DNA of 64,000 nucleotides from Bacillus siamensis KCTC 13613 (GCF_000262045.1 NZ_AJVF01000039.1:124001-188000), one strand, 5' to 3'; numbered from the stretch's first letter, positions 47,953 through 57,450 are shown. A program made the numbers and translations. The notes: generated by a model not told the origin, from the letters alone.

Positions 47953-49220
47953 TGCTGCTGGCTGATATCGGCATTGTTCTCCTCAGGCACAAATGCAAGG
48001 ATGGCGATCCCGATCACAAATAATAAAATCAGGCTGAACACGGCGGCTGACGAATTCCCGGTCAGCTGGGCGGTCACGGCAATCAAAAGCGGGCCGATAA
48101 TCGAAGCGAACTTGCCGAAGATATTGTAAAAGCCGAAAAACTCATTGGCGTGCTGTTTGGGGACAAGCTTGGCAAAGTAAGAGCGGCTCAGCGCCTGAAT
48201 ACCGCCTTGGGAAGTGGCGACAAGCATAGCCAAAACCCAGAAATCAAAAGCGGAATCCATAAAATAAGCATACGTGCAGACAATCATATACACGCCGATC
48301 CCGGCATAAAGCATCGTTTTTCCCTTAAACCGTTCGGCCAGCCGCCCGTACAAAATCGAAAAAGGCGCGGCGATAACCTGTGTGACAAATAAAATAATCA
48401 GCAGATTTGCCGCGCTGATGCCGAGGTCTGCCCCGTATGAGGTCGACATCGTAATGATGGTGCCGACCCCGTCAATGTAGAAGAAATAGGCGAGCAGAAA
48501 CAAAAACAGCGCCCGGTACTTCCTGATCTGCTTCAGCGTGCCGGCCAGCCGTTTAAAACTGCTGACGACAAGCCGCGGCTCTCTCTCGATATAATAGCGC
48601 TGGCGGACGCGGCGAAGGAGCGGGATCGAAAACAGTCCCCACCAAGCAGCCGTAATCAAAAAGGCAATGCGGCCCGCAGTCTGGGCTGACAGCGGAATCA
48701 CCCCCGCTTGTGCTGACAGAATGACGGCAATGCTGAGGAGAAAAGGGATCGTGCTGCCGATATAGCCCAGCCCAAACCCCCTGGCCGACACCATATTCAT
48801 CCGCTCCTTTGCGGCCACATCAACGAGAAACGCATCATAAAACACATTAGACCCGGCAAAGCCGATCGTGGAAATCGTATAACAAATTAATAACAGCATC
48901 CAAGATTCGCCGGGAATCAAAGCCAGCGCGGCGGTGCCCGCCACACCAATCAGAAAAAAGAAGGCAAAAAACCGTTTCTTGCATCCTTTGTAGTCGGCAA
49001 TCGTTCCTAAGACGGGGCTGAGCATCGCCAAAATAAAAGTCGCGGCGGCAATCGTATACCCTAAATAAGCGGTGGAATCCGCCGCGCTGACGCCGTTTTC
49101 CGCCGCGGCCGCTTTAAAAAACAGGGGAAATACCGCCGTCATAATAATGACCGAATAAGCTGAATTGGCCCAATCATACAGCATCCAGCTGCTTTCTTCT
49201 TTCGAAAACCGTTTCATCAC
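47934..49220 (-). CDS. yxiO: MFS transporter YxiO (Atg22/vacuole effluxer-like)
   Basis: 428 residues with about twelve membrane helices. N-terminal SWMLYDWANSAYSVIIMTAVFPLFFK is typical of the UMF1/Atg22-like MFS group, and LGTIADYKGCKKR is the loop 2-3 motif. Fungal relatives export amino acids from vacuoles, but the bacterial substrate is unknown. Its stop codon lies in the terminator hairpin shared with dbpA. Confidence 0.85.
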   Translation of the reverse strand: MMKRFSKEESSWMLYDWANSAYSVIIMTAVFPLFFKAAAAENGVSAADSTAYLGYTIAAATFILAMLSPVLGTIADYKGCKKRFFAFFFLIGVAGTAALALIPGESWMLLLICYTISTIGFAGSNVFYDAFLVDVAAKERMNMVSARGFGLGYIGSTIPFLLSIAVILSAQAGVIPLSAQTAGRIAFLITAAWWGLFSIPLLRRVRQRYYIEREPRLVVSSFKRLAGTLKQIRKYRALFLFLLAYFFYIDGVGTIITMSTSYGADLGISAANLLIILFVTQVIAAPFSILYGRLAERFKGKTMLYAGIGVYMIVCTYAYFMDSAFDFWVLAMLVATSQGGIQALSRSYFAKLVPKQHANEFFGFYNIFGKFASIIGPLLIAVTAQLTGNSSAAVFSLILLFVIGIAILAFVPEENNADISQQQNDLPL

Positions 49221-49321
49221 ACACGCTCCTTCTCAAAAACCGGTTCTCTGCATTATATGCGCCTCATCTGCATCGTTGGACAATGTTTTCTGCATCCTGT
49301 TTTCTGATTGACCTGGAGATA

Positions 49322-49349
49322 TTGACCTAGTACAAAAAGGATGTACAAT
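49322..49349 (+). promoter_or_regulatory. licT promoter
   Basis: TTGACC (49322-49327), 16-bp spacer, TACAAT (49344-49349), about 40 bp before the licT start. Confidence 0.6.
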
Positions 49350-49391
49350 CAAGGTGTAGCAGGTAAATGGTCAGGCGGGAGGGAGACGGAA

Positions 49392-50225
49392 TTGAAGATT
49401 GCGAAAGTCATTAATAATAATGTCGTCAGTGTGCTCAAAGAAGGCAATCAGGAATTGGTCATCATGGGCCGGGGCATTGCTTTTCAAAAGAAAACGGGAG
49501 ACCCTGTAGATGAAGCCCGCATTGAGAAAGTGTTCACGCTCGATAACAGAGATGTATCCGAAAAGTTCAAAACCCTTTTGTATGATATCCCGATCGAGTG
49601 TATGGAAGTATCCGAAGAGATTATCAGCTATGCGAAATTACGGCTCGGCAAAAAGCTCAACGACAGCATTTATGTGTCGCTGACCGACCATATTAACTTT
49701 GCCATCCAGCGCAATAAGAAAGGGCTGGATATCAAAAATGCCTTGCTGTGGGAAACAAAAAGGCTCTACAAAGACGAATTTGCAATCGGAAAAGAATCGC
49801 TGATCATGGTAAAAAACAAGACTGGCGTGTCTCTGCCGGAGGATGAAGCAGGCTTTATTGCGCTGCATATTGTAAATGCCGAGCTGAATGAGGAGATGCC
49901 CAATATCATCAGCATTACAAAAGTCATGCAAGAAATTTTGAGTATCGTAAAATACCATTTTAAGATTGAATTCAATGAAGAATCGCTTCACTATTATCGG
50001 TTTGTCACGCATTTAAAATTTTTCGCACAGCGTCTTTTTAACGGCACGCACATGGAAAGCCGGGACGATTTTTTGCTGGAGACAGTGAAAGAAAAATACC
50101 ACCGGGCGTATGAATGCACGAAGAAAATCCAAACCTGCATTGAGAGAGAGTATGAGCACAAGCTCACCAGTGACGAGCTGCTGTATTTAACGATTCATAT
50201 AGAAAGGGTAGTCAAACAAGCATAA
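49392..50225 (+). CDS. licT: BglG-family transcription antiterminator LicT
   Basis: 277 residues. RNA-binding CAT domain at 1-55 (KIAKVINNNVVSVL... MGRGIAFQKKTGD), then two PTS-regulation domains with the phosphorylatable His residues (SLTDHINFA, FIALHIVNAEL; FVTHLKFFAQRLF, LTIHIERV). BglP phosphorylates PRD1 when no substrate is present; HPr-dependent phosphorylation of PRD2 activates. Binds the RAT at 40002-40031. The real start is TTG 49392 after GGGAGGGAG; the frame from 49341 adds 17 non-family residues. Confidence 0.94.
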   Translation: MKIAKVINNNVVSVLKEGNQELVIMGRGIAFQKKTGDPVDEARIEKVFTLDNRDVSEKFKTLLYDIPIECMEVSEEIISYAKLRLGKKLNDSIYVSLTDHINFAIQRNKKGLDIKNALLWETKRLYKDEFAIGKESLIMVKNKTGVSLPEDEAGFIALHIVNAELNEEMPNIISITKVMQEILSIVKYHFKIEFNEESLHYYRFVTHLKFFAQRLFNGTHMESRDDFLLETVKEKYHRAYECTKKIQTCIEREYEHKLTSDELLYLTIHIERVVKQA

Positions 50226-50260
50226 TGAGAGCGTTATCATTTATTCATTTTACATATGAG

Positions 50261-50320
50261 CCTAAATTACAATGAGTGCGGATTATCTCTTACTGTGCTA
50301 ATGTAATTTAGGTTTTTTAA
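50261..50320 (+). terminator. Terminator between licT and bglS
   Basis: CCTAAATTACA / TGTAATTTAGG, an 11-bp stem with long loop, followed by six T. In B. subtilis a LicT-controlled terminator lies here; the upstream arm is not preceded by a recognisable RAT in this window. Confidence 0.8.
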
Positions 50321-50370
50321 GATTGATTATTATCATTATTCTGACCGATGTTCCCTTTAAAAGAATGATG

Positions 50371-50397
50371 TATGATCAGAAGAGAAAACGCTTTCGA
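50371..50397 (+). promoter_or_regulatory. bglS -10 box and adjoining cre-like site
   Basis: TATGAT at 50371-50376 is a plausible -10 (no good -35). AGAAAACGCTTTCGA at 50383-50397 matches the cre consensus on the minus strand with one mismatch, positioned to block initiation from this promoter. Confidence 0.5.
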
Positions 50398-50419
50398 ATA
50401 AAGGGAGGGGAATGCCGAC

Positions 50420-51151
50420 ATGCCTTATCGTATGAAACGGGTGCTGCTGCTTCTTGTCACTGGATTGTTTTTGAGTTTGTGTGCGGTCACTTCTAGTGCT
50501 TCGGCTCAAACAGGCGGATCGTTTTTTGAACCTTTTAACAGCTATAACTCCGGATTATGGCAAAAAGCAAATGGTTACTCGAATGGAGATATGTTTAACT
50601 GCACTTGGCGTGCAAATAACGTATCCGTGACGTCATCAGGTGAAATGCGTTTGGCGCTGACAAGTCCGTCTTATAATAAGTTTGACTGCGGGGAAAACCG
50701 TTCGGCTCAAACATATGGCTATGGACTTTATGAAGTCAGAATGAAACCGGCTAAAAACACAGGGATTGTTTCATCGTTCTTTACTTATACAGGTCCAACG
50801 GATGGGACTCCTTGGGATGAGATTGATATCGAGTTTTTAGGAAAAGACACAACAAAGGTTCAATTTAACTATTATACAAATGGCGCGGGAAACCATGAGA
50901 AGCTGGCGGATCTCGGATTTGATGCAGCCAATGCCTATCATACGTATGCGTTCGATTGGCAGCCAAACTCTATTAAATGGTATGTCGATGGGCAATTAAA
51001 ACATACTGCGACCACCCAAATTCCGTCAGCGCCGGGGAAAATCATGATGAATTTGTGGAATGGTACGGGTGTTGATGACTGGCTCGGTTCCTACAATGGC
51101 GTAAATCCGCTATACGCACATTACGACTGGGTGCGTTATACAAAAAAATAA
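50420..51151 (+). CDS. bglS: Secreted endo-beta-1,3-1,4-glucanase (lichenase) BglS
   Basis: 243 residues. Signal peptide (MKRVLLLLVTGLFLSLCAVTSSASA) with cleavage near residue 28-30. GH16 jelly-roll with catalytic motif DEIDIEFLG: nucleophile Glu134, Asp136 and acid/base Glu138. Degrades lichenan and cereal mixed-linkage beta-glucans; products enter via beta-glucoside systems. ATG 50420 follows GGGAGGGG. Confidence 0.96.
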   Translation: MPYRMKRVLLLLVTGLFLSLCAVTSSASAQTGGSFFEPFNSYNSGLWQKANGYSNGDMFNCTWRANNVSVTSSGEMRLALTSPSYNKFDCGENRSAQTYGYGLYEVRMKPAKNTGIVSSFFTYTGPTDGTPWDEIDIEFLGKDTTKVQFNYYTNGAGNHEKLADLGFDAANAYHTYAFDWQPNSIKWYVDGQLKHTATTQIPSAPGKIMMNLWNGTGVDDWLGSYNGVNPLYAHYDWVRYTKK

Positions 51152-51158
51152 TGTATAG

Positions 51159-51191
51159 AAAAGGATTTCCGCTTACGGAAATCCTTTTCTG
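51159..51191. terminator. Bidirectional terminator between bglS and citH
   Basis: AAAAGGATTTCCG / CGGAAATCCTTTT, a 13-bp perfect stem with four-base loop between convergent genes. Confidence 0.9.
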
Positions 51192-51192
51192 A

Positions 51193-52473
51193 TTAAAACG
51201 AAATAATCCCAATCAAAAGCGCCGCAATTGTCATGACAATCGTTGTCCCCACGGCCCATTTAATGGTGAATTTTTGATGGTCGCCAAAGCTGACGCCCGC
51301 CATTCCGACCAATAGATAGGTGGAAGGCACAAGCGGGCTGAGCAGATGCACCGGCTGGCCGAGCAAGGAGGCCCTTCCGATTTCAGCGGCGTCTATTCCG
51401 TAAGCGGAAGCGGCTTCGGCAATGATGGGAAGGACACCGAAATAAAAGGCGTCATTTGACATGAAAAAGGTGAACGGCATGCTGGCAATCGCAGTGATCA
51501 GCGGCAGGTGCGGGCCCATGGCATCAGGAATGAGTGAAACGAGAGAATGCGCCATCGCATCCACCATTTTTGTACCGGAGAGAATGCCTGTGAATATGCC
51601 TGCCGCAAATACCATGGACACAACGTTTAACGCGTTCCCCGCATGCGCCGAGATCCGCTTCTGCTGCTCTTTGACATTTGGATAGTTAACCATCAAGGCG
51701 ATGGCGAACGCGGTCATGAAAAGAACAGGGAGCGGGAGCAGGCTGGTGATCAGAGCGGCCATCAGAGCGACAGTCAGCAGCAGGTTAAACCATTGGAGAG
51801 CGGGACGCTTGAGCGGCGTCGCATCCGGATCGGAGGACGGCGCGTGATCAAGCGAAATGACGCCGAGCCGCTTCCGTTCTTTCTTTCCGAGGAGATAAGC
51901 AACGGCGATCACCCAAAGAATGCCGGCAATCATGGCGGGAATCAGCGGAGTGAAGACCTCTGACGTGTCCAATTTCAAGGAAGCCAAAACCCTCGCCGTC
52001 GGCCCGCCCCACGGAATAATATTCATGACCCCTGAACCGAGCATCGCAATCCCCGCTAACACCAAACGGTTCATGCCGAGCCGTTTATAAAGAGGCAGCA
52101 TCGCCGCAATCGTAATCATATAGGTCGTTGTCCCATCTCCATCGAGCGAAATGGTCATCGTCAGGACCGCTGTGCCGACGGCGATCTTTAACGGATCTCC
52201 TTTGACAAATGATAAGATTTTGGCTATGAGAGGGTCAAACAGACCTGAGTCAATCATAATGCCGAAATATAGGATGGCGAATAACAGCATGATACCGGTA
52301 GGAGCGAGGTCTGTCACGCCCTGAATCATCATCCCGCCGAGATCTTTGCCAAATCCGCTGATCAGGGCAAACACAACAGGAACGACAATCAAGGCAATAA
52401 GAGCGGAAAGCCGGTTAGACATAATAAGGTACATAAAAACAATGATCATCACAAAACCGAGTATGGCAAGCAC
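51193..52473 (-). CDS. citH: Metal-citrate secondary transporter CitH (CitMHS family)
   Basis: 426 residues, about twelve membrane segments. CitMHS motifs: ALISGFGKDLGGMMIQGVTDLAPTGIMLLFAILYFGIM, SLDGDGTTTYMITIAAMLPLYKRLG, IPWGGPTARV and SNDAFYFGVLPI. Imports citrate complexed with calcium (or another divalent ion) with protons. The start is GTG 52473 after AAGGGAGG; the open frame from 52566 adds 31 charged residues not seen in the family. A cre site lies just upstream. Confidence 0.93.
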   Translation of the reverse strand: MLAILGFVMIIVFMYLIMSNRLSALIALIVVPVVFALISGFGKDLGGMMIQGVTDLAPTGIMLLFAILYFGIMIDSGLFDPLIAKILSFVKGDPLKIAVGTAVLTMTISLDGDGTTTYMITIAAMLPLYKRLGMNRLVLAGIAMLGSGVMNIIPWGGPTARVLASLKLDTSEVFTPLIPAMIAGILWVIAVAYLLGKKERKRLGVISLDHAPSSDPDATPLKRPALQWFNLLLTVALMAALITSLLPLPVLFMTAFAIALMVNYPNVKEQQKRISAHAGNALNVVSMVFAAGIFTGILSGTKMVDAMAHSLVSLIPDAMGPHLPLITAIASMPFTFFMSNDAFYFGVLPIIAEAASAYGIDAAEIGRASLLGQPVHLLSPLVPSTYLLVGMAGVSFGDHQKFTIKWAVGTTIVMTIAALLIGIISF

Positions 52474-52504
52474 GATAGGACCTCCCTTTTTCAACGGATG
52501 TTTT

Positions 52505-52519
52505 GGAAAGCGCTTCCAT
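52505..52519 (-). promoter_or_regulatory. CcpA cre site upstream of citH
   Basis: On the minus strand ATGGAAGCGCTTTCC matches the cre consensus with only the last base off; the core GGAAGCGCTTTCC is nearly symmetric. Confidence 0.7.
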
Positions 52520-52606
52520 GATTTCTTTCTGTCACGAAGGCTTATTTCAAATGTGTATGACCGCATATTTAGATATAGACCTAAAATCCTATTGAGCCGA
52601 TCAGCA

Positions 52607-52632
52607 GTTTATATAGGGAACACCGCGGGTAA
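52607..52632 (+). promoter_or_regulatory. SigB-type promoter of katE
   Basis: GTTTAT (52607-52612), 14-bp spacer, GGGTAA (52627-52632) fit the SigB consensus; katE is a classical SigB-dependent gene. Confidence 0.8.
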
Positions 52633-52673
52633 ATGTGCTGTAGAATGTTTCGTTTTAAAAAGGGGGAACTGAC

Positions 52674-54725
52674 ATGAGTGATGATCAAAACAAACGAGTA
52701 AATGAGCACTCAAAAGACGAGCAGCTTGAGCAGTACAGGTCCGATAACAGCGGGAAGAAAATGACGACCAATCAGGGACTTCGTGTGTCTGAGGATGAGC
52801 ATTCTTTAAAAGCGGGTGTCCGCGGCCCTACGCTGATGGAGGATTTTCATTTTCGTGAAAAAATGACGCATTTTGACCACGAGCGGATTCCGGAGCGGGT
52901 CGTTCATGCCCGCGGGTACGGCGTTCATGGGCATTTTCAGGTGTACGAACCGATGACGGAATATACACGGGCGAAATTTTTACAGGATCCGTCTGTCAAA
53001 ACGCCTGTCTTCGTCCGTTTCTCAACAGTGGCGGGCTCCAAAGGGTCAGGCGACACAGTCCGTGACGCCAGAGGATTCGCGACTAAGTTTTATACCGAAG
53101 AAGGGAATTACGATCTCGTCGGCAACAATATTCCGGTATTCTTCATTCAGGACGCGATCAAGTTCCCGGATCTCGTCCATGCCTTTAAACCGGAACCGCA
53201 CAATGAAATGCCGCAGGCAGCGACGGCTCATGACACGTTCTGGGATTTTGTCGCCAACAATCCTGAATCCGCGCACATGGTCATGTGGACGATGTCTGAC
53301 CGCGGCATCCCGCGAAGCTACCGAATGATGGAGGGCTTCGGCGTGCATACATTCCGTTTCGTCAACGAGAAAGGAAAAGCGCGTTTCGTGAAATTCCACT
53401 GGAAGCCGGTTCTCGGCGTGCATTCTCTCGTATGGGATGAGGCGCAGAAAATTGCCGGGAAAGATCCCGATTTCCATCGCCGCGACCTGTGGGAGACCAT
53501 TGAAAACGGCGGCAAAGTCGAGTATGAGCTCGGTGTTCAGATGATTGACGAAGAAGATGAATTTAAATTTGACTTCGATATCCTTGATCCGACGAAGCTG
53601 TGGCCGGAGGAACTGGTTCCCGTCAAGCTGATCGGAAAAATGACCCTCGACCGCAATCAGGACAATGTCTTTGCGGAAACGGAGCAGGTCGCATTCCACC
53701 CGGGGAATGTCGTACCGGGTATTGATTTCACCAATGACCCGCTCCTGCAGGGACGGCTTTTCTCTTATACGGATACACAGCTCATCCGTCTTGGCGGACC
53801 GAATTTTCACGAGATTCCGATCAACCGGCCGGTCTGCCCGTTCCATAACAACCAATACGACGGCTACCACCGGATGACGATTAATAAGGGCCCTGTCGCC
53901 TATCATAAAAACTCTCTGCAGAACAATGATCCGTCGCCGGCCTCAGAAGAAGAAGGCGGATACGTTCATTATCAGGAAAAAGTAGAAGGCAGAAAAATCC
54001 GCCAGCGCAGTGAGAGCTTCAATGACTATTTTTCTCAGGCGAAGATGTTCTGGAACAGCATGTCTCCCGCCGAGAAAGAACATATCATCTCCGCGTTCAG
54101 TTTTGAGGTAGGAAAAGTGAAAAGCAAGGATGTGCAGCAGCAGGTGATTGATGTCTTCAGTCACGTCGACGCTGATCTTGCCGAGCGCGTTGCGAAAGGA
54201 ATCGGCGTGAACCCGCCGCCAAAGGACCGTGAATCTGATGAAACTTTCACTTCTCCGGCCTTAAGCCAGGAAAATACGGTAAAGACGGCAGCCACAAGGC
54301 AGGTCGCGGTTTTAGCCGATCACGGGTTTGCCGATGAGGAAGTCAAACAAGTGCTTGACGCATGCAAACAGGCGGGAGTCAGAGCCGATATCATCAGTCC
54401 TGTGCTTGGAACGATCAAGGGAGAAAACGGCACGGAGCTCGAAGCGTCAGCCACTTTCTTGACAGCGGATTCCGTCCTGTATGACGCTGTTTTCATTCCG
54501 GGCGGACAACAAAGCACTGACAGCCTCAAAGCCAAAAAATCGGCTAAAGATTTCGTCAGTGAAGCCTTCAGCCATTACAAAGCGATCGGCGCCTCCGGTG
54601 AAGGAAAAGAACTTCTCGCCCTCGCCGCCGGAACCGAAAACGGCCCCGGCCTTGTTCCGGACGGAAACTGCGAACAATTTCTGAAAGCCGTGGCAGCGCA
54701 TCGGCATTGGGACAGGAAAATATAA
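52674..54725 (+). CDS. katE: Large-subunit catalase KatE (clade 2)
   Basis: 683 residues. Decomposes hydrogen peroxide. Catalase core about 30-520: catalytic His78 in [13 protein letters not shown], Asn in VGNNIPVFF, heme-ligand Tyr in [14 protein letters not shown]. The extra C-terminal flavodoxin/class-I-glutaminase-like domain (about 540-683, [15 protein letters not shown]... [13 protein letters not shown]) marks the large clade 2 type. SigB promoter upstream; start after AAAGGGGGAAC. Confidence 0.96.
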   Translation: MSDDQNKRVNEHSKDEQLEQYRSDNSGKKMTTNQGLRVSEDEHSLKAGVRGPTLMEDFHFREKMTHFDHERIPERVVHARGYGVHGHFQVYEPMTEYTRAKFLQDPSVKTPVFVRFSTVAGSKGSGDTVRDARGFATKFYTEEGNYDLVGNNIPVFFIQDAIKFPDLVHAFKPEPHNEMPQAATAHDTFWDFVANNPESAHMVMWTMSDRGIPRSYRMMEGFGVHTFRFVNEKGKARFVKFHWKPVLGVHSLVWDEAQKIAGKDPDFHRRDLWETIENGGKVEYELGVQMIDEEDEFKFDFDILDPTKLWPEELVPVKLIGKMTLDRNQDNVFAETEQVAFHPGNVVPGIDFTNDPLLQGRLFSYTDTQLIRLGGPNFHEIPINRPVCPFHNNQYDGYHRMTINKGPVAYHKNSLQNNDPSPASEEEGGYVHYQEKVEGRKIRQRSESFNDYFSQAKMFWNSMSPAEKEHIISAFSFEVGKVKSKDVQQQVIDVFSHVDADLAERVAKGIGVNPPPKDRESDETFTSPALSQENTVKTAATRQVAVLADHGFADEEVKQVLDACKQAGVRADIISPVLGTIKGENGTELEASATFLTADSVLYDAVFIPGGQQSTDSLKAKKSAKDFVSEAFSHYKAIGASGEGKELLALAAGTENGPGLVPDGNCEQFLKAVAAHRHWDRKI

Positions 54726-54729
54726 GAAT

Positions 54730-54769
54730 GAAAAAGCGCCTTTTTATGAGAGGGGCGCTTTTTTTCTTG
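54730..54769 (+). terminator. Terminator after katE
   Basis: AAAAAGCGCC / GGGGCGCTTTTT hairpin with T-tract. Confidence 0.85.
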
Positions 54770-54929
54770 TGAAAGTGAACGATCGGAACGAAGCATTAAT
54801 ATGGGAAGAAAACGAAAATCGCTTCCGTGCAATCCGCACCTTCCGCTGTGAAATAATATGTTTCACCCTCTTTGGTTTACTTCCGCTCTGTGTTTGTGTA
54901 TCTTAGGGATAGATTTTCTGGAGGAGCGA

Positions 54930-55238
54930 ATGATAGTGAAGCCGTTTACCGAAAAACAACTCGAAGAATATTACCGGCGTGACGAAAACATGATGATTTT
55001 GGTGTTTGCCCAATGGTGTGTCAATCATGACCTTGATCCGATGGCGATTTACAGCAGGGCCTATCCCGGACAGCCTTTAAACGAAGAGCTGCGAAAAACG
55101 GCTGAAGAGCTTGTCGTGCCGAAGGAGGAATCAGAACCGATTCCTGATCAAACCGTCATCGGCGTTTTGGAGATGTTCGGCAACTCCGATCTGGCGGAAG
55201 CTGTTTATGAAGCCATTGCGCAAAGACCTTCACGGTAA
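54930..55238 (+). CDS. yxiS: Small uncharacterised protein YxiS
   Basis: 102 residues, soluble, acidic, mostly helical (MIVKPFTEKQLEEYYRRDEN...). No known domain. ATG 54930 has GGAGGAG at 54919-54925; the longer frame from 54858 would add a hydrophobic leader without a ribosome-binding site. Position after katE matches yxiS of B. subtilis. I looked for a SigB promoter upstream but found none with acceptable spacing. Confidence 0.7.
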   Translation: MIVKPFTEKQLEEYYRRDENMMILVFAQWCVNHDLDPMAIYSRAYPGQPLNEELRKTAEELVVPKEESEPIPDQTVIGVLEMFGNSDLAEAVYEAIAQRPSR

Positions 55239-55239
55239 A

Positions 55240-55272
55240 AGAGGCATGGATGATCCATGTCTCTTTTTTTAT
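55240..55272 (+). terminator. Terminator after yxiS
   Basis: AGAGGCATGG / CCATGTCTCT hairpin with T-tract of seven. Confidence 0.85.
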
Positions 55273-55379
55273 GGAGAAAATGTGAGGGAAGGCCCAGAAA
55301 CAATTTCCTGATCTGCGCTGTCTATAGTGTGTAACCCGTTTTCAAAAAGGGAACGGGTAAATGAAAAGGAGGAGTTGTG

Positions 55380-56054
55380 ATGAAAAAGACATTCAAAATG
55401 ATGGCAGCCGTGCTTTTGGCAGTGCTGACAGCCGCGCCGTTCGGAGGTTTCGCCCCTTCAGCCGAAGCTGCACAAACCGCCAAGCCCGTTGTCAAAAGCC
55501 ATACGTATAAGCATGTAAAGCAGCTGACATACCCCGAGGTCACAAATACGGGAAACGCATCTTTTGAAAAGAAAATCAATCAGGACTTCAAACGCTATAT
55601 TGAAAACTCGTACAAAGAATATGTGAAAAACAAACAAGACGGTGAGAAACAAGGCTATAAAGCGGAATACCAAGCAGACTTCAAGGTGAAGTATAATCAA
55701 GGCGGAAAGCTCAGCATTCTGACGGAAAACTACATTTACACAGGCGGCGCACACGGGCTGACATCCGTTCAGACCTTTAATTACGACCTGGCCGCAAAAA
55801 AACGGGTCACACTCCATGATGTGCTGAATACGAAAACGAAAGGTAACAAAACGAGAGACTATCTTTACGGCTACATCAAGAAACATGACGATCTGTTCGA
55901 TCAGGACGTCAAAAAACAGGAGATCATCCTGAACAACGAAAGACCTTTCTTCTTTACGAAAAACGGCATTGCCGTTGTGTTCGGACAATACGATCTCGGG
56001 CCGTATGCGGCAGGAATCCGGGATGTTTTCGTGCCTGCATCCGTCTATCAATAA
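55380..56054 (+). CDS. Secreted DUF4163/DUF3298 protein (RsiV/PdaC-like domain)
   Basis: 224 residues. Sec signal peptide (MKKTFKMMAAVLLAVLTAAPFGGFAPSAEA, cleavage after AEA). The mature part begins with a strand-rich TYPEVTNTGNASFEKKINQDFKRY segment and contains NYIYTGGAHGLTSVQTFNYDLAAKKRVTLHDVL, the typical DUF3298 core found in the lysozyme-sensing anti-sigma factor RsiV and in deacetylase PdaC. There is no transmembrane or enzymatic domain, so it is a free secreted module. Function unknown. ATG 55380 after AAAGGAGGAG. Confidence 0.8.
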   Translation: MKKTFKMMAAVLLAVLTAAPFGGFAPSAEAAQTAKPVVKSHTYKHVKQLTYPEVTNTGNASFEKKINQDFKRYIENSYKEYVKNKQDGEKQGYKAEYQADFKVKYNQGGKLSILTENYIYTGGAHGLTSVQTFNYDLAAKKRVTLHDVLNTKTKGNKTRDYLYGYIKKHDDLFDQDVKKQEIILNNERPFFFTKNGIAVVFGQYDLGPYAAGIRDVFVPASVYQ

Positions 56055-56059
56055 AAAAA

Positions 56060-56101
56060 AAAGCGATATCGCTCCAAAACGGAGCGGTATCGCTTTTTTT
56101 C
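56060..56101. terminator. Bidirectional terminator between the DUF3298 gene and nupG
   Basis: AAGCGATATCGCTCC / GGAGCGGTATCGCTT hairpin with A- and T-tracts on both sides. Confidence 0.9.
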
Positions 56102-56103
56102 TT

Positions 56104-57297
56104 TTACCAGACAAACAATCCGACAATCGCCGCGCTCAATAAGGAAACGGCAATTCCGCTGACAAGCAGCTTCCAGACATTTTTCCCGATGATGGCTGAT
56201 TTTTCACCATCAAGCAGAGATTGATAAGATCCGTAGATCATACCGATGGTGCTGAAGTTTGCGAATGATGTCAGGAATGTCGTCGCAACGGCAATCGTGT
56301 GCGGCGGAAGTGATTTCAGCTGCCCTTTCAGATCGGCCATCGCCACAAACTCGTTCGTCGCGAGCTTGATGCCCATCAGCTGTGCGACATACATCGCGTC
56401 ATGTCCGCCTAATCCGAGAAGGAAGGCAAACGGACTGAAGATGTATGAGAAAATCTTTTGAATGGTCAAACCGTGCACGAACAGTCCGAGCACGCCGTTT
56501 AACGCGGCGGTTAACGCCACATACCCGATCACCATCGCTAAAATGACAATCACCATGTTCATGCCGACAAGCATACTGTTAGAAATCGTGGAGAAGAAAT
56601 CCTTTTTCTCCGCTTTTGAAGGTACGTAAATGATATCGTCCTCTTTAGAAACGTCCACGGGATTCAGCATATTTGCGATTAAAAGCGCATTTAAGCAATT
56701 CAGCGGGATGGCTGTAAACACATAAGTGGACGGAACCATCGTCAAGTACGATCCGATGATCGAGCCGCTGATGCTGCTCATACTCATCAGCCCGAATGTC
56801 AGAAGCCGATTGTTGTTGACGGCGGCAAGCTGCTGGCGGATGACGGCTAGGGCTTCCGTATTTCCTAAAAACATCATCTGAATGGAGAAAAAGCTCTCCA
56901 GCTTCGGCAGACGGGATATTTTAGAAATCAGCCAGCCGATTTTATCAATGAGCCACGGCAGAATACCGAAATACGACAGCATATCAAAGAAGGTCACGAC
57001 GAAGATAATCGGCAGCAATGCGCTGAAGAAAAAATCAACCGTCGGATTGGCCATGACAGACGGAAAAGCGAACGCAATCCCTTGACTGGCGCAGGAAATC
57101 AGCCATGTAAAGAACGCGCCGATCTTCCCGATGACAAAGCCGCCGACTTTTGTCCCTAACATAAACCAAGTAATCAGAAACTCAAAGACGAGGAGCATGA
57201 CAATCGGACGCCATTTAATCTTCTTCTTGTTGGGAGAGCATAAGAAAACAACAGCCATGACAACAATGAGACCGACAATGTTCAATAAAAAGTACAT
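56104..57297 (-). CDS. nupG: Purine nucleoside transporter NupG (CNT family)
   Basis: 397 residues, about ten helices. CNT motifs FFFSALLPIIFVVTFFDMLSYFGIL, FLGNTEALAVIRQQL, SMSSISGSIIGSYLTM and GIKLATNEFVAM are present. Proton-coupled uptake of inosine and guanosine. ATG 57297 after TAGGAG; the longer frame beginning at 57351 starts inside the leader terminator and is rejected. Controlled by a guanine riboswitch. Confidence 0.94.
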   Translation of the reverse strand: MYFLLNIVGLIVVMAVVFLCSPNKKKIKWRPIVMLLVFEFLITWFMLGTKVGGFVIGKIGAFFTWLISCASQGIAFAFPSVMANPTVDFFFSALLPIIFVVTFFDMLSYFGILPWLIDKIGWLISKISRLPKLESFFSIQMMFLGNTEALAVIRQQLAAVNNNRLLTFGLMSMSSISGSIIGSYLTMVPSTYVFTAIPLNCLNALLIANMLNPVDVSKEDDIIYVPSKAEKKDFFSTISNSMLVGMNMVIVILAMVIGYVALTAALNGVLGLFVHGLTIQKIFSYIFSPFAFLLGLGGHDAMYVAQLMGIKLATNEFVAMADLKGQLKSLPPHTIAVATTFLTSFANFSTIGMIYGSYQSLLDGEKSAIIGKNVWKLLVSGIAVSLLSAAIVGLFVW

Positions 57298-57329
57298 GTG
57301 AGCAACTCCTATAAGGGTATTATGGAAAT

Positions 57330-57390
57330 AAAAAAAGCTCTTATTCGTCACAAATTCCTGAAAGCCAGAAAGTGTGATAAATAAGAGCCA
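57330..57390 (-). terminator. Expression-platform terminator of the nupG riboswitch
   Basis: On the minus strand GCTCTTATT and AATAAGAGC form a stem followed by TTTTTTT, 33-60 nt before the nupG start. Confidence 0.85.
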
Positions 57391-57450
57391 AAAGAAAAGA
57401 ATAGACTGACAGCATCATATGCTTTTCACTCGTTCAAATTTATGCAAACT

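Noticed and set aside
52474-52566. Extended N-terminus of citH
   Set aside because: 31 charged residues absent from the CitMHS family, and the extension overlaps the cre site; GTG 52473 has AAGGGAGG.
53046-53906. 286-codon minus-strand open frame inside katE
   Set aside because: Long but antisense to a strongly conserved catalase; no ribosome-binding site and no recognisable motif.
54840-54929. Possible SigB promoter and longer start for yxiS
   Set aside because: GTTTAC and GGGATA occur but are about 25 bp apart, and the other pairing gives only 10 bp, both outside the SigB spacing range.
55458-56126. 222-codon minus-strand open frame opposite the DUF3298 gene
   Set aside because: Antisense shadow; the plus strand has a signal peptide, ribosome-binding site and recognised domain.
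57298-57351. Extended start of nupG at 57351
   Set aside because: The extra codons lie in the riboswitch terminator hairpin; ATG 57297 has a proper ribosome-binding site.
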